From NCBI GenBank assembly GCA_016647705.1, contig CM028339.1, forward strand, positions 22,370,803 through 22,434,802: a stretch of DNA of 64,000 nt. The letters run 5' to 3'. This stretch comes from Eucommia ulmoides. Taxonomy: Eukaryota > Streptophyta > Magnoliopsida > Garryales > Eucommiaceae. The position numbers and the translations under genes are program-made. Under the pieces are notes generated by a model that did no database searches, had not been told where the DNA came from, and was given only the letters and a program-made list of their open reading frames with translations. Positions 45,837-56,958 of the stretch are shown here, piece by piece; position 1 is the stretch's first letter, and the number at the start of each line of letters is the position of its first letter.

Positions 45837-46599
45837 AGTGGTATCAGTGCATAGGTTGCGACCACCCTAGGCTTGGGTTATGGTACTTGTTACTCATAAT
45901 AAATTGATTAATATTTAAAAATAATATTTTTAGTATAATTTATTAATTTTGCGTGTTATTTAAAAAAATTGCATAAATATATATTTGGCTATTTTAGATT
46001 CCAGACGACCTTTATATCTTAGTGATAGCGTTGACATTTCAATCCCGGGGCTCCAACAATTTACTTTGGTGATTTTATTTTTTGGTTTTACAATTTGTTT
46101 ATTTTGTAGTTTGAGTAATGGATTTTTTCTAGTTTGAATGCCTCTGATTAGGTTAATAGAATTAAATTTAGTTGAGTGTCTCGTTTTAGTGGAATTTTGT
46201 TATTTTTTTTTTCTTTTTGAATAGTCAATTTTTCAATAGTTTGAATATCATTTTGTAACTGGAATGCTAAAGATAAATTTCAATTTTTGTGGAATTCAAA
46301 TTGTGTTTGAAATAAATAAAAATTCTATAATGATCCGGTTATGCAAAAAAAAAAAAAAAAAAAAAGAGCCAATAGTAAGTTAAGTAAGACTTGGTGAGTG
46401 TCGTGTAGTCGTGAACCATAGGGTTATCGGTTTAAAAACGTGTTTATTGTCTTCTATGTAAATTATCAAATTATATTATCGTATTAAATTGAAAAAAAAA
46501 ATATTGATGAAAATGAACAATTTTATGATGTTAAATGGATCAAGTAAAATTTTAAAGGCAAAAAATTAATTTTATTATCCTGCTATATCCTAATTGTTT

Positions 46600-47065
46600 C
46601 GTCAAGAGGACGTGTCCTGGGAGATGTTGTTGATCCTTACAGGAGGGCATGTCATGTAGGATGTTGTGTTGTGACTTGTCAGGAAGAAAAGTCCTGCAGG
46701 TAGTTGATATATATTGGTGTTGTTGACAATGATTATCAGTATGATATGGTGATTTTTACCACGTATTGTTGACTATTAATATGGTGGAGTTGAATATGGC
46801 ATTGATGATATCATATGGTGGAGTTAAATGTGGTATTGATTATTAATATGTTGGGGATGAATATGATGTTGACAATATAATGTGGTGAAATTGAATATGA
46901 AATTTATTATAAATATGTTGTCAAACCTGTTAGGAGAGCAAGTCTTGCAGGTAATAAAAATATGTTGTTGATTTGACTAGAGAAGTTGAATATGGAATTG
47001 ATTATGATATGTTGTAATGAGACCTGACAGGAGGATAAGTCTTATAGGTAGTTGATATCATAACT
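46600..47065 (+). repeat. Imperfect repeats in the gypsy-type interior
   Basis: Phrases like CTGTCAGGAGGAYAAGTCCTGCAGGTAGTTGATAT recur in shortened form at about 46600, 46640, 46675, 46925 and 47020, separated by TATGGTGGAGTTGAATATGG variants. No reading frame is kept through them. Confidence 0.6.
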
Positions 47066-47497
47066 CCCGATCATGAGGTAAAATCATCATATGACTAGTA
47101 AGGAAGTATTGTATTTTATTATATAAAAGTGAGTTGATCTGTTGATTTAAATTCGGTTATTCTATGATATTTTAGGAATTTTTCACGTGTGATAATATTT
47201 ATTGAAAATGAATTTTGATAAAAAAATAAAATAAAAAAATACTTGATCTATAAATTATTTTTGTATTATGAAAGCAGTAAACCAATAAAATATTTGGATA
47301 GATATTGACCCACTACTAACGATTAGTAGAATCAGAGTGTGGGGTAATTGTTGAAACTTTTATGAGACTTTATATAATAGTTTTATATACATTTTACGTT
47401 AATTTTTACTTTGAATTTAAATGATATTTTAGAGATTCAAATTGTGGGTTTTATATAATATTTTTATACATGTTACATGAGTTTTGAACTTTTGCAA

Positions 47498-47665
47498 CGT
47501 ATTTATGTGGTTTGAAATGTATTTATATGTTTAAAACATATTTAGGTGTTTCGTGATGTATTTATACGTTTAAGACGTATTTATGTGGTTAAAAAGTATT
47601 TATATATTTTAGGACGTATTTATATTGTTAAGAGGTATTTATGTATTTTCAGACGTATTTCAAAG
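47498..47665. repeat. ~21-bp tandem repeat, ACGTATTTATGTG-type
   Basis: About eight degenerate units (GTATTTATGTGGTT, GTATTTATATGTTT, GTATTTATACGTTT and similar) in tandem. A 63-codon open frame across them is a by-product of the repeat. Confidence 0.75.
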
Positions 47666-48500
47666 AATCTATTATTTGAAATTACGATTGTGTTGATATT
47701 TCGAAGAAACGTTTATAAGATTATGGAATTAAATTGAGATTTTAATATGGATATTGAAATTGATTATTTTTAGTGTCACGGGACAAGCCACAAAGAATTA
47801 GGTTATCTACTGATTATGATGCTGGTTGTGAACATGTTAGTTTGAATGTTAGATGGAATTGATCAACGTTGATTATGGGATATGGCAGTGGACTTAAAAA
47901 ATCATGCTAAGTGAGAAAATTATTGAGGTCATGGACTTATTGGAATTGAGATAGACCTAATTCAAGTGACACTACTGTAATATTTTAAAAATATATTTGT
48001 TGGTTATAAATATAAAGATATATCTATTGTTATTTTAATTAGAGTGACGTAGCAGAAACATTTAGAAACATAAGATTCTTTGTCGATTGGTTATCTATAC
48101 TAGGTGATACTGACCAAAGTGCACCATATGATGTTGTCTTGTGTTGAAAAAGTATGGGTCACTGCAAATGCAGAAGTGACGATACGTAGTATGAATTTTA
48201 TGGCTTGTGGATTGTTGGTGACTTTTGGTTGTGAGACTCTACATATAGAGCAATTGTCCATAAATCAAATGTGACTAATATGACCATGCGATTCTAAAAT
48301 ATTTCTTTAAACAAAATTTTAAGGACAAAATATATTTAAGAGGGATAGATTGTAATATCTCAAAAATTTATATTTTTTGAAAATAATATTTTATTTAAAA
48401 GAAGTTAAATATTTTTGGGATATTTTGATATATAAAGAAAATTTAAGATAAAGATGAATATTTGATAATTTTTGGGCTACAAGTGTAAGTGTAGGATTTA

Positions 48501-49463
48501 ATATTTTTCCATAATCATGATTTGTTTACTGAATTTTGTAATTAATTAATTAAGTAAATATTAATTTTAGAATATATTTAACCAATAATTCTAATGAATT
48601 TTAATCAGGGACATATTGATTTAGTAAACAAATAAGGGGGGGAAAAAGGGGGAAAAATCCATTGAGAATTATTGCTCACTTAATGTGATTACATAAAAAT
48701 TCTTTGATACAAACAAGGTCAACCAAGTCTAAGCACTTGGAAATATGATCTAATTGGTATCCACACAAATAGAAATGTGGATAAGAGCAAGTTTTTGGAA
48801 AATTAGGGGGTTTGACTGAACAAAAAAAATATAAGATTCCTCTTAAAGTTCAATCAATTTAGTGTTGCAATGAGAGACTGAATAGTTACGGTCAATGTGG
48901 AAAATTAGATAGATGAGATTAACCAGTCAATTATAGTAAAAAAAAAAACACATTAACCTACATGGGATATCGTTATAGGTTTTTCAAACGATCAGGTGTT
49001 TCACTAAAATTTATCCATATTTTGGTTGATGATTGTTTTTATTATAATAAATTCTACGTGACCTCTTTATCATTTTTTCTCTTTCCAATCATTTAATAAA
49101 AAAAAATTCTCTATATTATATATAAAATATATTCAATCTCATATGCTCCAAAAAGTATTACAATGGTTGATCAAATAATAAAAAATATTAAACAACACAA
49201 AAATAATCTATTAGATTATTTTAAAACTATTACTAAAAAAATTGATATTGGAAAAATACTCTAGGAACTCATTTACTTATTATTTATTATTTTATGAAAA
49301 TAAATATGAATAATAAACAATAATAGTATTGGAGGTTGGCATTAATAGTTTTTAGGGTTACAATTTTATTTTTATTTCTCAACATTAAAATTTATTTTTT
49401 CTAAAAATTATTGTAATATATATTAAATATATGATTAAAAGATCAATTTTACGTTGTATGATA

Positions 49464-49525
<62 letters not shown>

Positions 49526-50083
49526 GATCCGCATAATATGCTGGTCTAAAAATTTGTAATATCGCGAAAATTTATATTTTTTTAAAATAATATTTTATAT
49601 AAAAGAAGTTAAATATTTTTGGGATATTTTGGTACATAATGAAAATTTAAGATAAAGATGAATATTTGATAAGTTTTTGGGCTACAAGTGTAAGTATAGG
49701 ATTTAATACGAATATAATGTAATATTTGAGAGTGTTAGTGTATATAAGAATAAGTATATATATATAGATAGATAGATAGATATATGTGGATAAATACTTA
49801 GATAGATAAGGATGATGGGAAATCAATAAATAATATGATGAATAGGTCACACTCTTTATAAACTGAAATGATAAGTTGGAAATGTGGAAGTGTAGGAAAT
49901 AAATAAGAAGATGATAATATAGTGGGTGGGTCCCACTCTTTGTGTTTATATAAATATATATGTATGTGTGGTGGGTTTTTGTGTTGGGGAGAGGAATTTC
50001 GGAGATGATCAGATGGAAAAAAAAAAAAACAAGCAGAAGATAGAAAAAATAGATAGAAAGATAAAGTATGCAGTGGAAGAATT
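48501..50083. repeat. Segmental duplication, copy B, with a third partial gypsy-type LTR
   Basis: Begins at the break in the 3' LTR, within ATTTAATATTTTTCC (compare ATTTAATGTTTTTCC at 43732-43746). It repeats copy A including an LTR start at 49555 (TGTAATATCGC), and stops matching near 50083. An (AT)n run of about 38 bases at 49466-49503 replaces a shorter unit of copy A. Confidence 0.85.
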
Positions 50084-51358
50084 TGTCTTCTTGCATGCTT
50101 GGCTTATGTGTCATCCTCTAATAATTTGTCTTGACATGGCTTGTTCTAACACAAGCCACTTATTATTATTATTATTATTATAATAAAGATTATCTCAATT
50201 CTATGGTGGATAAGAATGGGATGATTTTTTTTAGTTTAATTATACATTTAACCCAATCTTATTAATTACACATATAACCCCAAGACAAATTTGCAATTAG
50301 TTGTTGAACCCAAAGACTTTTACAAGTAAAATTTTCAATTACAAGTTAACCCCTATTTTTTTTTTCTTTTAAAGTCAAGTCAAATTAACATATTAATTTC
50401 CAAGGTTCCCAAAACCAAATTTTGAAATATCATAACACCCCCTTTTAATTTTAAAGTGAAATTTAAAATAACACTCTACGCCCAAATATTTTCTATATAT
50501 TCTAAAATGCAATTAAACAAATATGCATGTGCAAAAATTAGGTCTTACAATCACGCCATAAAAACCACAACCAATGGAGCCACTATGCGCTTCCACGCGC
50601 CGCCAAACCATAGCAGTAACACCACCACCAGTCGTCACTGAGTTTGAGTTCTACCGCAATAACCAATGCTCAAAATTCATCCACGGCCATACCATCTGAA
50701 TCGTCTTGATGAGATGATTCCAATAACAAAAGAATCACCACCAAAACAAGCCCCACACGCCTTCACGTGCCTCTATAACAAGGCTGTTTCGTCGCGATCT
50801 TCTGCCACACGCTCTATTATTGCGTCTTCGCTACCTTAATTGCCAAATCACTACTACATCAATGCCACATAGGTGTCTCGTCAACAATAAACAGCCCCAT
50901 TAGCCCTTGCTGCTCATCTCACATCAACTGCCAACTCGACATCACGTCAACACCATATCAGTGTTGACCTATGCCACGTCAGCTTTAGTCCTACCACGTC
51001 AATGCCACGTTATCATTGACTCTGCCACATCAACATTAACTCTGCCACCTTATTGGCCTTATCACGTCACTGGTTCACTAAGTTTCTACGTCGGTTTACA
51101 TATTTTTGGACCAGTTCTTGAAGATCTAATACCGATTCCTGCCTAATTTTGGCGTTTCGAATCCATTTGTGACCTCTGTTTAATCAAATTCGAATCATAT
51201 AATAGTTCTTTTTATATGATTGATTTGATTTATCACGAAAATTTGATTGGTTCAATCAGTTCTTCATGATGATAGTCCAATTCCTGGACTATTCAAACGT
51301 TTAAAATCCATGTATGGCATTCATTTTTTTTTTATATTGATGATCTGTTTCAACAACA
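50084..51358. other. Spacer with ATT microsatellite and CACGTCA-rich repeats
   Basis: (TTA)n lies at 50159-50182. From about 50840 to 51075, TGCCACGTCAACATTGACTC variants recur about ten times at 15-25-base intervals. Short open frames run through both parts, but I recognise no gene. Confidence 0.5.
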
Positions 51359-51874
51359 ATGTCTGAGGGTTACTCTTCTTCGATCATTCTCAATGCCAAA
51401 AAGGGTTCGAATCCTACCTCCACTACTGTTACCATTTCTATTACGGATATGACCTCACACTTCTATTAAAATTTCTCCAAGAATAGTACAAACTTTTCCC
51501 CTATCTTTTCACTTACTACCGATAATTTTTTTTGATTCTTTGATTCTGCCTATTGTAACTATATGACTTCTGATTCTAACATCTTCTCATCAAAACTATC
51601 CGCAAGAATGCCCTTAGCATTTATACCACTGATGGTTCCCAAATGAGTGTTACGTATATTGGTCAGATTTCTACTTTAGATCTTTCTATTCTTGACACGT
51701 ATTTAATTTTGAAACTCACCTTAAATCTCTTATCTATCGGGTAACTCTGTGAATTAGGATTTAAAGTCATATTTTCTAATAGTGGTTGTCGTGTGTAGGA
51801 TCCTCAGACAGGAGAAATCCTTGGGATTGGCCATAAAGTTCGACGTCTATTTAAACTCAGTAGTTTGCACCTTC
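51359..51874 (+). pseudogene. Copia-B pol fragment, left part (gag-pre-integrase)
   Basis: In mixed frames it encodes the protease and pre-integrase region of a Ty1/copia polyprotein: YMTSDSNIFSSK, then TYIGQIS, LDTYLI and LTLNLLSI, LGFKVIF, and DPQTGEILGIGHKVRRLFKL up to SSLHL. It stops abruptly where the Copia-A LTR begins, and the matching downstream part (integrase) resumes after 63283. It is decayed by stops and frameshifts. Confidence 0.8.
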
Positions 51875-52284
51875 GACGTCTTTTTGGTGGAACTAACGGT
51901 TTGATTAAGTGTTTCAGTTTAGTAGTTCCAAATGATGAAGATATGATGATAAAAGATGATGAAGAATTAAGAGATTGAAGAATTTGAAGAATTTAGGGAA
52001 AAACAACTCAGGTTTAAATTTCAACTCTTAATATCCTAATTAGGATCACACATGGCACAAAAAGTTTTTAAATGATTTTTATGAATATGTGTGTTTTTAA
52101 TAGGATCTTAATTAGATAAATTATTTGCTTCAATGTGAAATTGAATTTTTTTTTTTATAATTGATTAAAATTGAATTAAATTATTTAGTAGAGCTAATCA
52201 AGAAAAGAAATTAGTTAAAGGGGCGAAAACATCAATAAGAATGAATTAAAAACGAGTTTAGAAAAGAGATCTAGCATCCTTAAG

Positions 52285-52535
52285 TCGACAGGTAAGTCGA
52301 CCGGACAAAGAAGAAAAACTCTATGTATCTCTCAGTCGACAGGTAGGTCGACCTGTACTTGAGAATGAATTCTCTGTATCTCTAAGTCAACAGAGTGGTT
52401 GACCTGTGAAGAGAAATGAAATTCTCTGAATCTCTAAGTCGACAGATAGGTCGATTGATGAGCACAGAATCTTTGGCTTAACTACATTCTGAATCGAGCT
52501 GTCGACTGCTGATTTTAGTCGGTCGACTGGTGTGT
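52285..52535. repeat. U3 array of GTCGAC-type palindromes
   Basis: Repeating blocks of about 55 bases read AGTCGACAGGTAGGTCGACCTG, then a linker such as GAATTCTCTGTATCTCTA. About ten GTCGAC or GTTGAC cores are present. The 3' LTR has the same array at 61576-61820 with several cores mutated. Confidence 0.85.
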
Positions 52536-52897
52536 ATGTTTCAAGATATTATGGAATTCTGGATTTCAATATGAAAGTAGCCATTACTAGCCCTTTTTTG
52601 GTTAAAATTTAAGAGAGATTTTAGGGATTTAATCTGATTTGAGATATGCTACACATATTATGTAATCCCTATTGATTTGGTTCATTAAGTTAGAATATTT
52701 CTCAATTAGGTCTATATAATTGTTTCTATTCTATTTAATTGTGATTGAGAAATATTTGGGGACTTAATTGAGAGATTTAAAAGCTATAATTAAGTGAATT
52801 GAACTAAAATAAAATCTTAATGATATAAGGGTCTAAGAGAGTAATTAAGTGTCATGATAAATGAGAACTAACCGTTAGAGAGCTATTTTTATTCTCA

Positions 52898-52905
52898 TAT
52901 ATAAA
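52898..52905 (+). promoter_or_regulatory. TATA box, Copia-A 5' LTR
   Basis: TATATAAA followed by GACCTGCG, conserved at 62191-62198 in the 3' LTR and in related form in the LTRs at 21139 and 36477. Confidence 0.6.
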
Positions 52906-53515
52906 GACCTGCGTTTTTTCATATTATAAAGAGAGATTAAGAGATCAAGAGATCATATTGAGTTGTTCTAAGAGAAATCATACCGAGTTTTTGTAAGAGC
53001 TTTTCTAAGAGACATTATTGATAATCATTGTTGCTACTGAATCTGAAGTTACATCGCTCTAATTATTTTTTCGGTGGATTCCAGGAGAGATCTTTCCAAA
53101 TTACTTTCTATATTGTATTGCTTGATTAATCTTTGGAAGTTGATCTTTAGAAATCATTTTCTGATTTTTTATTGAAAAAATATTTTATAAACAATTTTTT
53201 GAATTTGATTACGTGATCAATTGCGTGCTACCCATTTTTTGTTTAAAATCAGATTTTGAGTATCTCACATTTCTATCACTAGTTTTTGGATATTAATTGA
53301 GTTATAATTTACCTGTGGTGGTAGAAGCTCCGAGTAAGAAAAATCACATGTCAATTTTTAATTGGTAAGTTGAGTTATAGATTAAATATTGTTGGGGGTA
53401 TTTAATCTAAGGGTAAGTGGGTTTCAGTCTCTTCCTGTAAAGAAATTGAGGTAATAATTCTTCCTGAACTGAATTGATTTGTGAGTGAATTGTAACGGTT
53501 CAATCCTTACCGGGT

Positions 53516-56380
53516 AAAATTGTAAGACCTCGATTTAGCACGTACGTCATTTTAATTTCAATTGAGAGCATTTAGAAAATTTCGGAGAAAAATTAAGTAA
53601 AAATAAATAAATAATAATAATAATAAATAAAAATAAAATAAAATGATAATTGGGTCAAATTGCAAATTTGGGAACTTATTCAAAATTTGAGATGCACAAA
53701 TTGTAGTCGAATTTTAGAATAAAAATTTTAAGGATCGAAATGCAATTTAAGAAAAACTTAAAAGATGAATGAGATTAAAATAAAAACGAAATGGAAGATA
53801 GGGGAAGAAAAGTGTAATTTAAACAAAGATTTTTTTTATATAGAAATATATACATGTGTGTGCGATGGAGGAACTCAGCCGGCCGGCAGGGAGATCGAGA
53901 AAAGTGGAGTTCAACGTGGTGGACAATTGATCAAGCTTACACCACCATTTTCATGCATATATATACACATGCACACCACATCAATCGCACCACGGAAGAA
54001 CAACCCATGATTGCAGAAATCTAGAGAGAGAGGGAGAGAATCGGAGGAGCGGATGTTGTCTTGTGATCGCCGGCAGTATGGGAGTGTTCGTCCGACGAAT
54101 TGCATGTGCGTGTTGTCGTCTCTGGTGTATATCGTCGTTCGACCGGTGAGTGGGAGTAATTGGGTCGGCCGATCGGTGTATGACATGTGGGTGTTCTGTT
54201 TGTGTTCTGTTTTTCGTTCCTCGTCATAAAAAATGTAGGAGTCGTCCGGCCGTGAGAGTTTTGTCGTGGGTGTGTGGGCGTGAGCGGAGTAGTGATCGGT
54301 GGGGAAATTCGCCGGTGGAGGTGTTACGATTTACCGGCAATCGTGGGAAGGTGAGTTGTTCAGTTCGACGATGTACATGGGAAGGGACATTGAAGTGTAT
54401 GGGTTTCGGTGCGTGTGTGTGAGCCATCGAGTTTGTCGTGTGGGTATGAGTGGGATTGTTGCCGTCATGCGGCCAGCGTAGGGGAGTATGAGGGTGTATT
54501 TTGTTGTCATGTGTGTATGTGGGTATGTGTGATCTATTTACCAACAGTGGGTGTACCGACAGTAGGTGTTTGTGTCGTCGTTCATCCGTGACGGAGTGGA
54601 TATGAGTGTTCCGGTGGGGGATGGTGTAGGGCCGGCGGTGAGGGCGACGAGGCGTGGGAGACCTCCAGTGGACGGTAATGGTAGAGAGAGAGAGGAGGTG
54701 GCTGGCCGGGAGTTGAACTGAAACAGAAACAGAAAGAGTAAGCACAAACAGGACGAAAAGAAGAAAGAAAAAGAAGGGAAAAAAAAAGGGGGGAAAAATT
54801 GCAGAAACCACCCCAGGAAAATCCAAAACCCATCTAGTGGTCGCCAAACATTTCGAAAACAGGTGAAACTTCAATTGATTATTAATTTTTGTTAAATTAA
54901 ATTTTAGTTAGTGTTACAAATCCTAAAATCATAATAATTTTGTGACGATTAATTAATTTTAAGTACGTGGTACATAAAATTAGTAACGATTCGGAATATA
55001 GGGTCTGCATTGTATGATTAGGATGTTTTAGATAATATATTAATTTAGACTCTGCCATTATTAGGTTCGCAGGCATTGGCGTCCAGATTGAGTGTGGTCA
55101 GTGTCAGTTTTGCAAAACGGATATCGAGGTGAGTGTACTGTCTTCTTGCTAAATTATTTGTGTATATATATATGATGAAATGTTGGTTTACTTAAACCAT
55201 ACGATTTTATAAATTATATGGATCAAGCAGAAGGTGGGTGAGTTAGTAAACTGGATTTCCGGAAGATTTCGGTGGTTTTCGAAAAGAAGTTGAAAATAAT
55301 TTTTTGTTGGATTCGGTGAAATCAGACGATATTTTTAAAAGAGAATTGGAAATATCTGTTTTTCTAAAAAAATGCCTGGTTTTCTATAATTAAAGGGTGG
55401 AAAAGTGGTTTTGATAAAATTAGACGTTTTCTTTAAAAGAAGATGTGAAATATGATTTTTGAATTTAAAAGTTCGTTTTGAGAAAAAGATATAGACGTGG
55501 TGATTTGACGATGTTGAGTAGATGATATTTATTGAGTTGTGATTTGATGATACTGTATTTGATTTGACGATGTCATAGTATTTGTCTGTTTCGGTAGATT
55601 GAGGTTATCCTCTTCGGCGGAGTGATGTTATTTGCTTCGACGGAGTGATGTTATCCGCTTGGGCGGAGTGATGTTTATCTACTTCGGCAGAGTGATGTTA
55701 GACGTTTATACTGCGCAGTGATTATCCGCTTCGACGGAGTGATGGGTGTTCGTAGGAAGGCATATCCTACGGATGGTATGGTACCGTTGCAAACTCTCAA
55801 TTGTGAGGTTAAAACGATTACTATGGCTAACCAGTGTGTGTTGTGGTGGAGTGGTGTTTGAGATGTGGTGTTTTACTTACATTGGGTGGTTTATTTTTTA
55901 TTATGGTGATTGGTATGATTTTATACTAGATGGATTTGGATGAAACTTATCTGTATCACCTTATTTTCACTGCTTATATACTGGAGATTTTACAAGCTAT
56001 GTGGTGTTTATATATTTACGTTTGATCCATTTAGATGTTATAGATATAAATTCTTATTATAAAATATTTTTACTAAGAAGACAATACACTCGCAGGTACA
56101 ACAGCTAGGAGTCGGTCCCCTACTGGCACTAGGTAGAGTTACGTGATGGAGTCATATAGGCGATTGAGAGAAGCTGTCAAAGACGAACCTATAAAAGGTT
56201 CATGGATAAATACTTTTAGTTAGAAAAAAATTGGGACGAGTGTGTCCCCCATAATAGATGTTTGTATTATACAGTGGGTGTATATTGTCATTCATTTAGT
56301 TATTTAGGTTTTGGTGATATCATGTTGTAGTCACGCTAACCTCGGAATGATGGGTGTTCGGAACGGGTTGTGACAAAAAT
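53516..56380 (+). mobile_element. Gypsy-type solo LTR with AAAAT duplication
   Basis: The LTR is 53521-56375 (2855 bp), starting TGTAAGACCTCGA and ending GGGTTGTGACA, flanked by AAAAT at 53516-53520 and 56376-56380. There is no internal region, PBS or PPT. The uninterrupted sequence of the 3' LTR at 62815-62830 confirms the insertion point. The stretch 53860-54800 is GC-richer with CT/GT-rich strings and long open frames on both strands, which I regard as non-coding. Orientation is inferred from the TGTAAGACCTCG start, typical of chromovirus LTRs. Confidence 0.9.
55606..55748 (+). repeat. 23-bp tandem repeat, six units
   Basis: Units begin TTATCCGCTTC or similar and end GGAGTGATG; five are clear and the unit at about 55700-55722 (TTAGACGTTTATACTGCGCAG) is degenerate. 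They lie in the 3' third of the solo LTR. Confidence 0.9.
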
Positions 56381-56845
56381 GATATTTGGAGTGTTTGTGA
56401 GGTTTTGATTCTTTTGCCTTTGTGTTAAAAAGAATTAGGTTATTCTTGAGCCTGTAAAAAGTAGATGTTAGTCCTTAGCCTGTGAAAATAAAATTTTGTA
56501 AAGGTTGATTCTGAGCTTGTAAAAGAATCTTTGTGAGGGTTTAGTTCCTACCTTTAAAGGAATCTTGAGTTTAGTGGGTGCGACTCTTTTTGGTGTTTGG
56601 AGGACTGGATTAGCTAAAAATAGCTTGGCGAATCAGTATAAATTTCTGGTGTACTGCAATCTTTACTTTTTTTATTTTTGCTGTTTTGTGTGCACCTAAT
56701 TGATTTTATAATTCCGCTGTGATATATAGATAATAATTAATTTAGAACTAAAATTAATTATTTGATCTATTAAAGTATTTTTTTCTCTGATATTTTTAAT
56801 TACCCAATTCACCTTCGCTCTTGGGTATTCTATTGGGCCAACAAT

Positions 56846-56860
56846 TGACATCAGAGCTGG
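56846..56860 (+). other. Copia-A primer binding site
   Basis: TTGACATCAGAGCTGG directly follows the 5' LTR; the usual plant copia PBS is TGGTATCAGAGC, complementary to initiator-Met tRNA. Two bases differ, so priming may be impaired. Confidence 0.8.
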
Positions 56861-56958
56861 TTTTGCTCGACACATTTAGCTAACAAAAATCACATGACGC
56901 ACATAATAGGTACACTAGCTGAGGGATAGGTGAAAGTTATTCGTTCTGAAAAGATAAA

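Larger units (their letters stand above)
44776..48501 (+). mobile_element. Ty3/gypsy-type LTR element remnant with truncated 3' LTR
   Basis: The 5' LTR is 44776-45836, starting TGTAATATCCC and ending CCGTTACA. The PBS follows at 45839-45856 (TGGTATCAGTGCATAGG, initiator-Met type). A 3' LTR begins at 48351 with TGTAATATCTC after the purine-rich AAGAGGGATAGAT, and is cut off after about 150 bases, where it joins a second copy of the left flank. The interior of 2.5 kb has no clear gag or pol, so this is a deletion derivative or non-autonomous form. TGTAAYAYCYC...GTTACA ends are common in chromovirus-type gypsy elements. Confidence 0.75.
51875..56843 (+). repeat. Copia-A 5' LTR, interrupted by a gypsy-type solo LTR
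   Basis: Matches the 3' LTR from GGAACTAACGGTTTGATTAAG onward to the GGGCCAACA end at 56843. Subtracting the insertion (53521-56375 plus AAAAT) leaves about 2.1 kb, against 2152 bp for the 3' LTR. GTCGAC-type repeats are at 52285-52535. The terminal TGTTGATCC and following bases are missing. Confidence 0.85.

Noticed and set aside
49647..50114. 155-codon minus-strand frame
   Set aside because: It covers microsatellites (ATAG, TATA) and a partial LTR. A Tyr/Ile/Ser-rich peptide with YIYIYI runs is a repeat artefact; a shorter version exists at the sister copy 45012-45296.
54000..54880. Several long overlapping open frames on both strands, up to 216 codons on the minus strand
   Set aside because: They lie in the GC-richer part of a solo LTR with exact target duplication. 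Frames are open in most phases at once, peptides are His/Thr/Pro or Cys/Val low complexity, and no family is recognisable.
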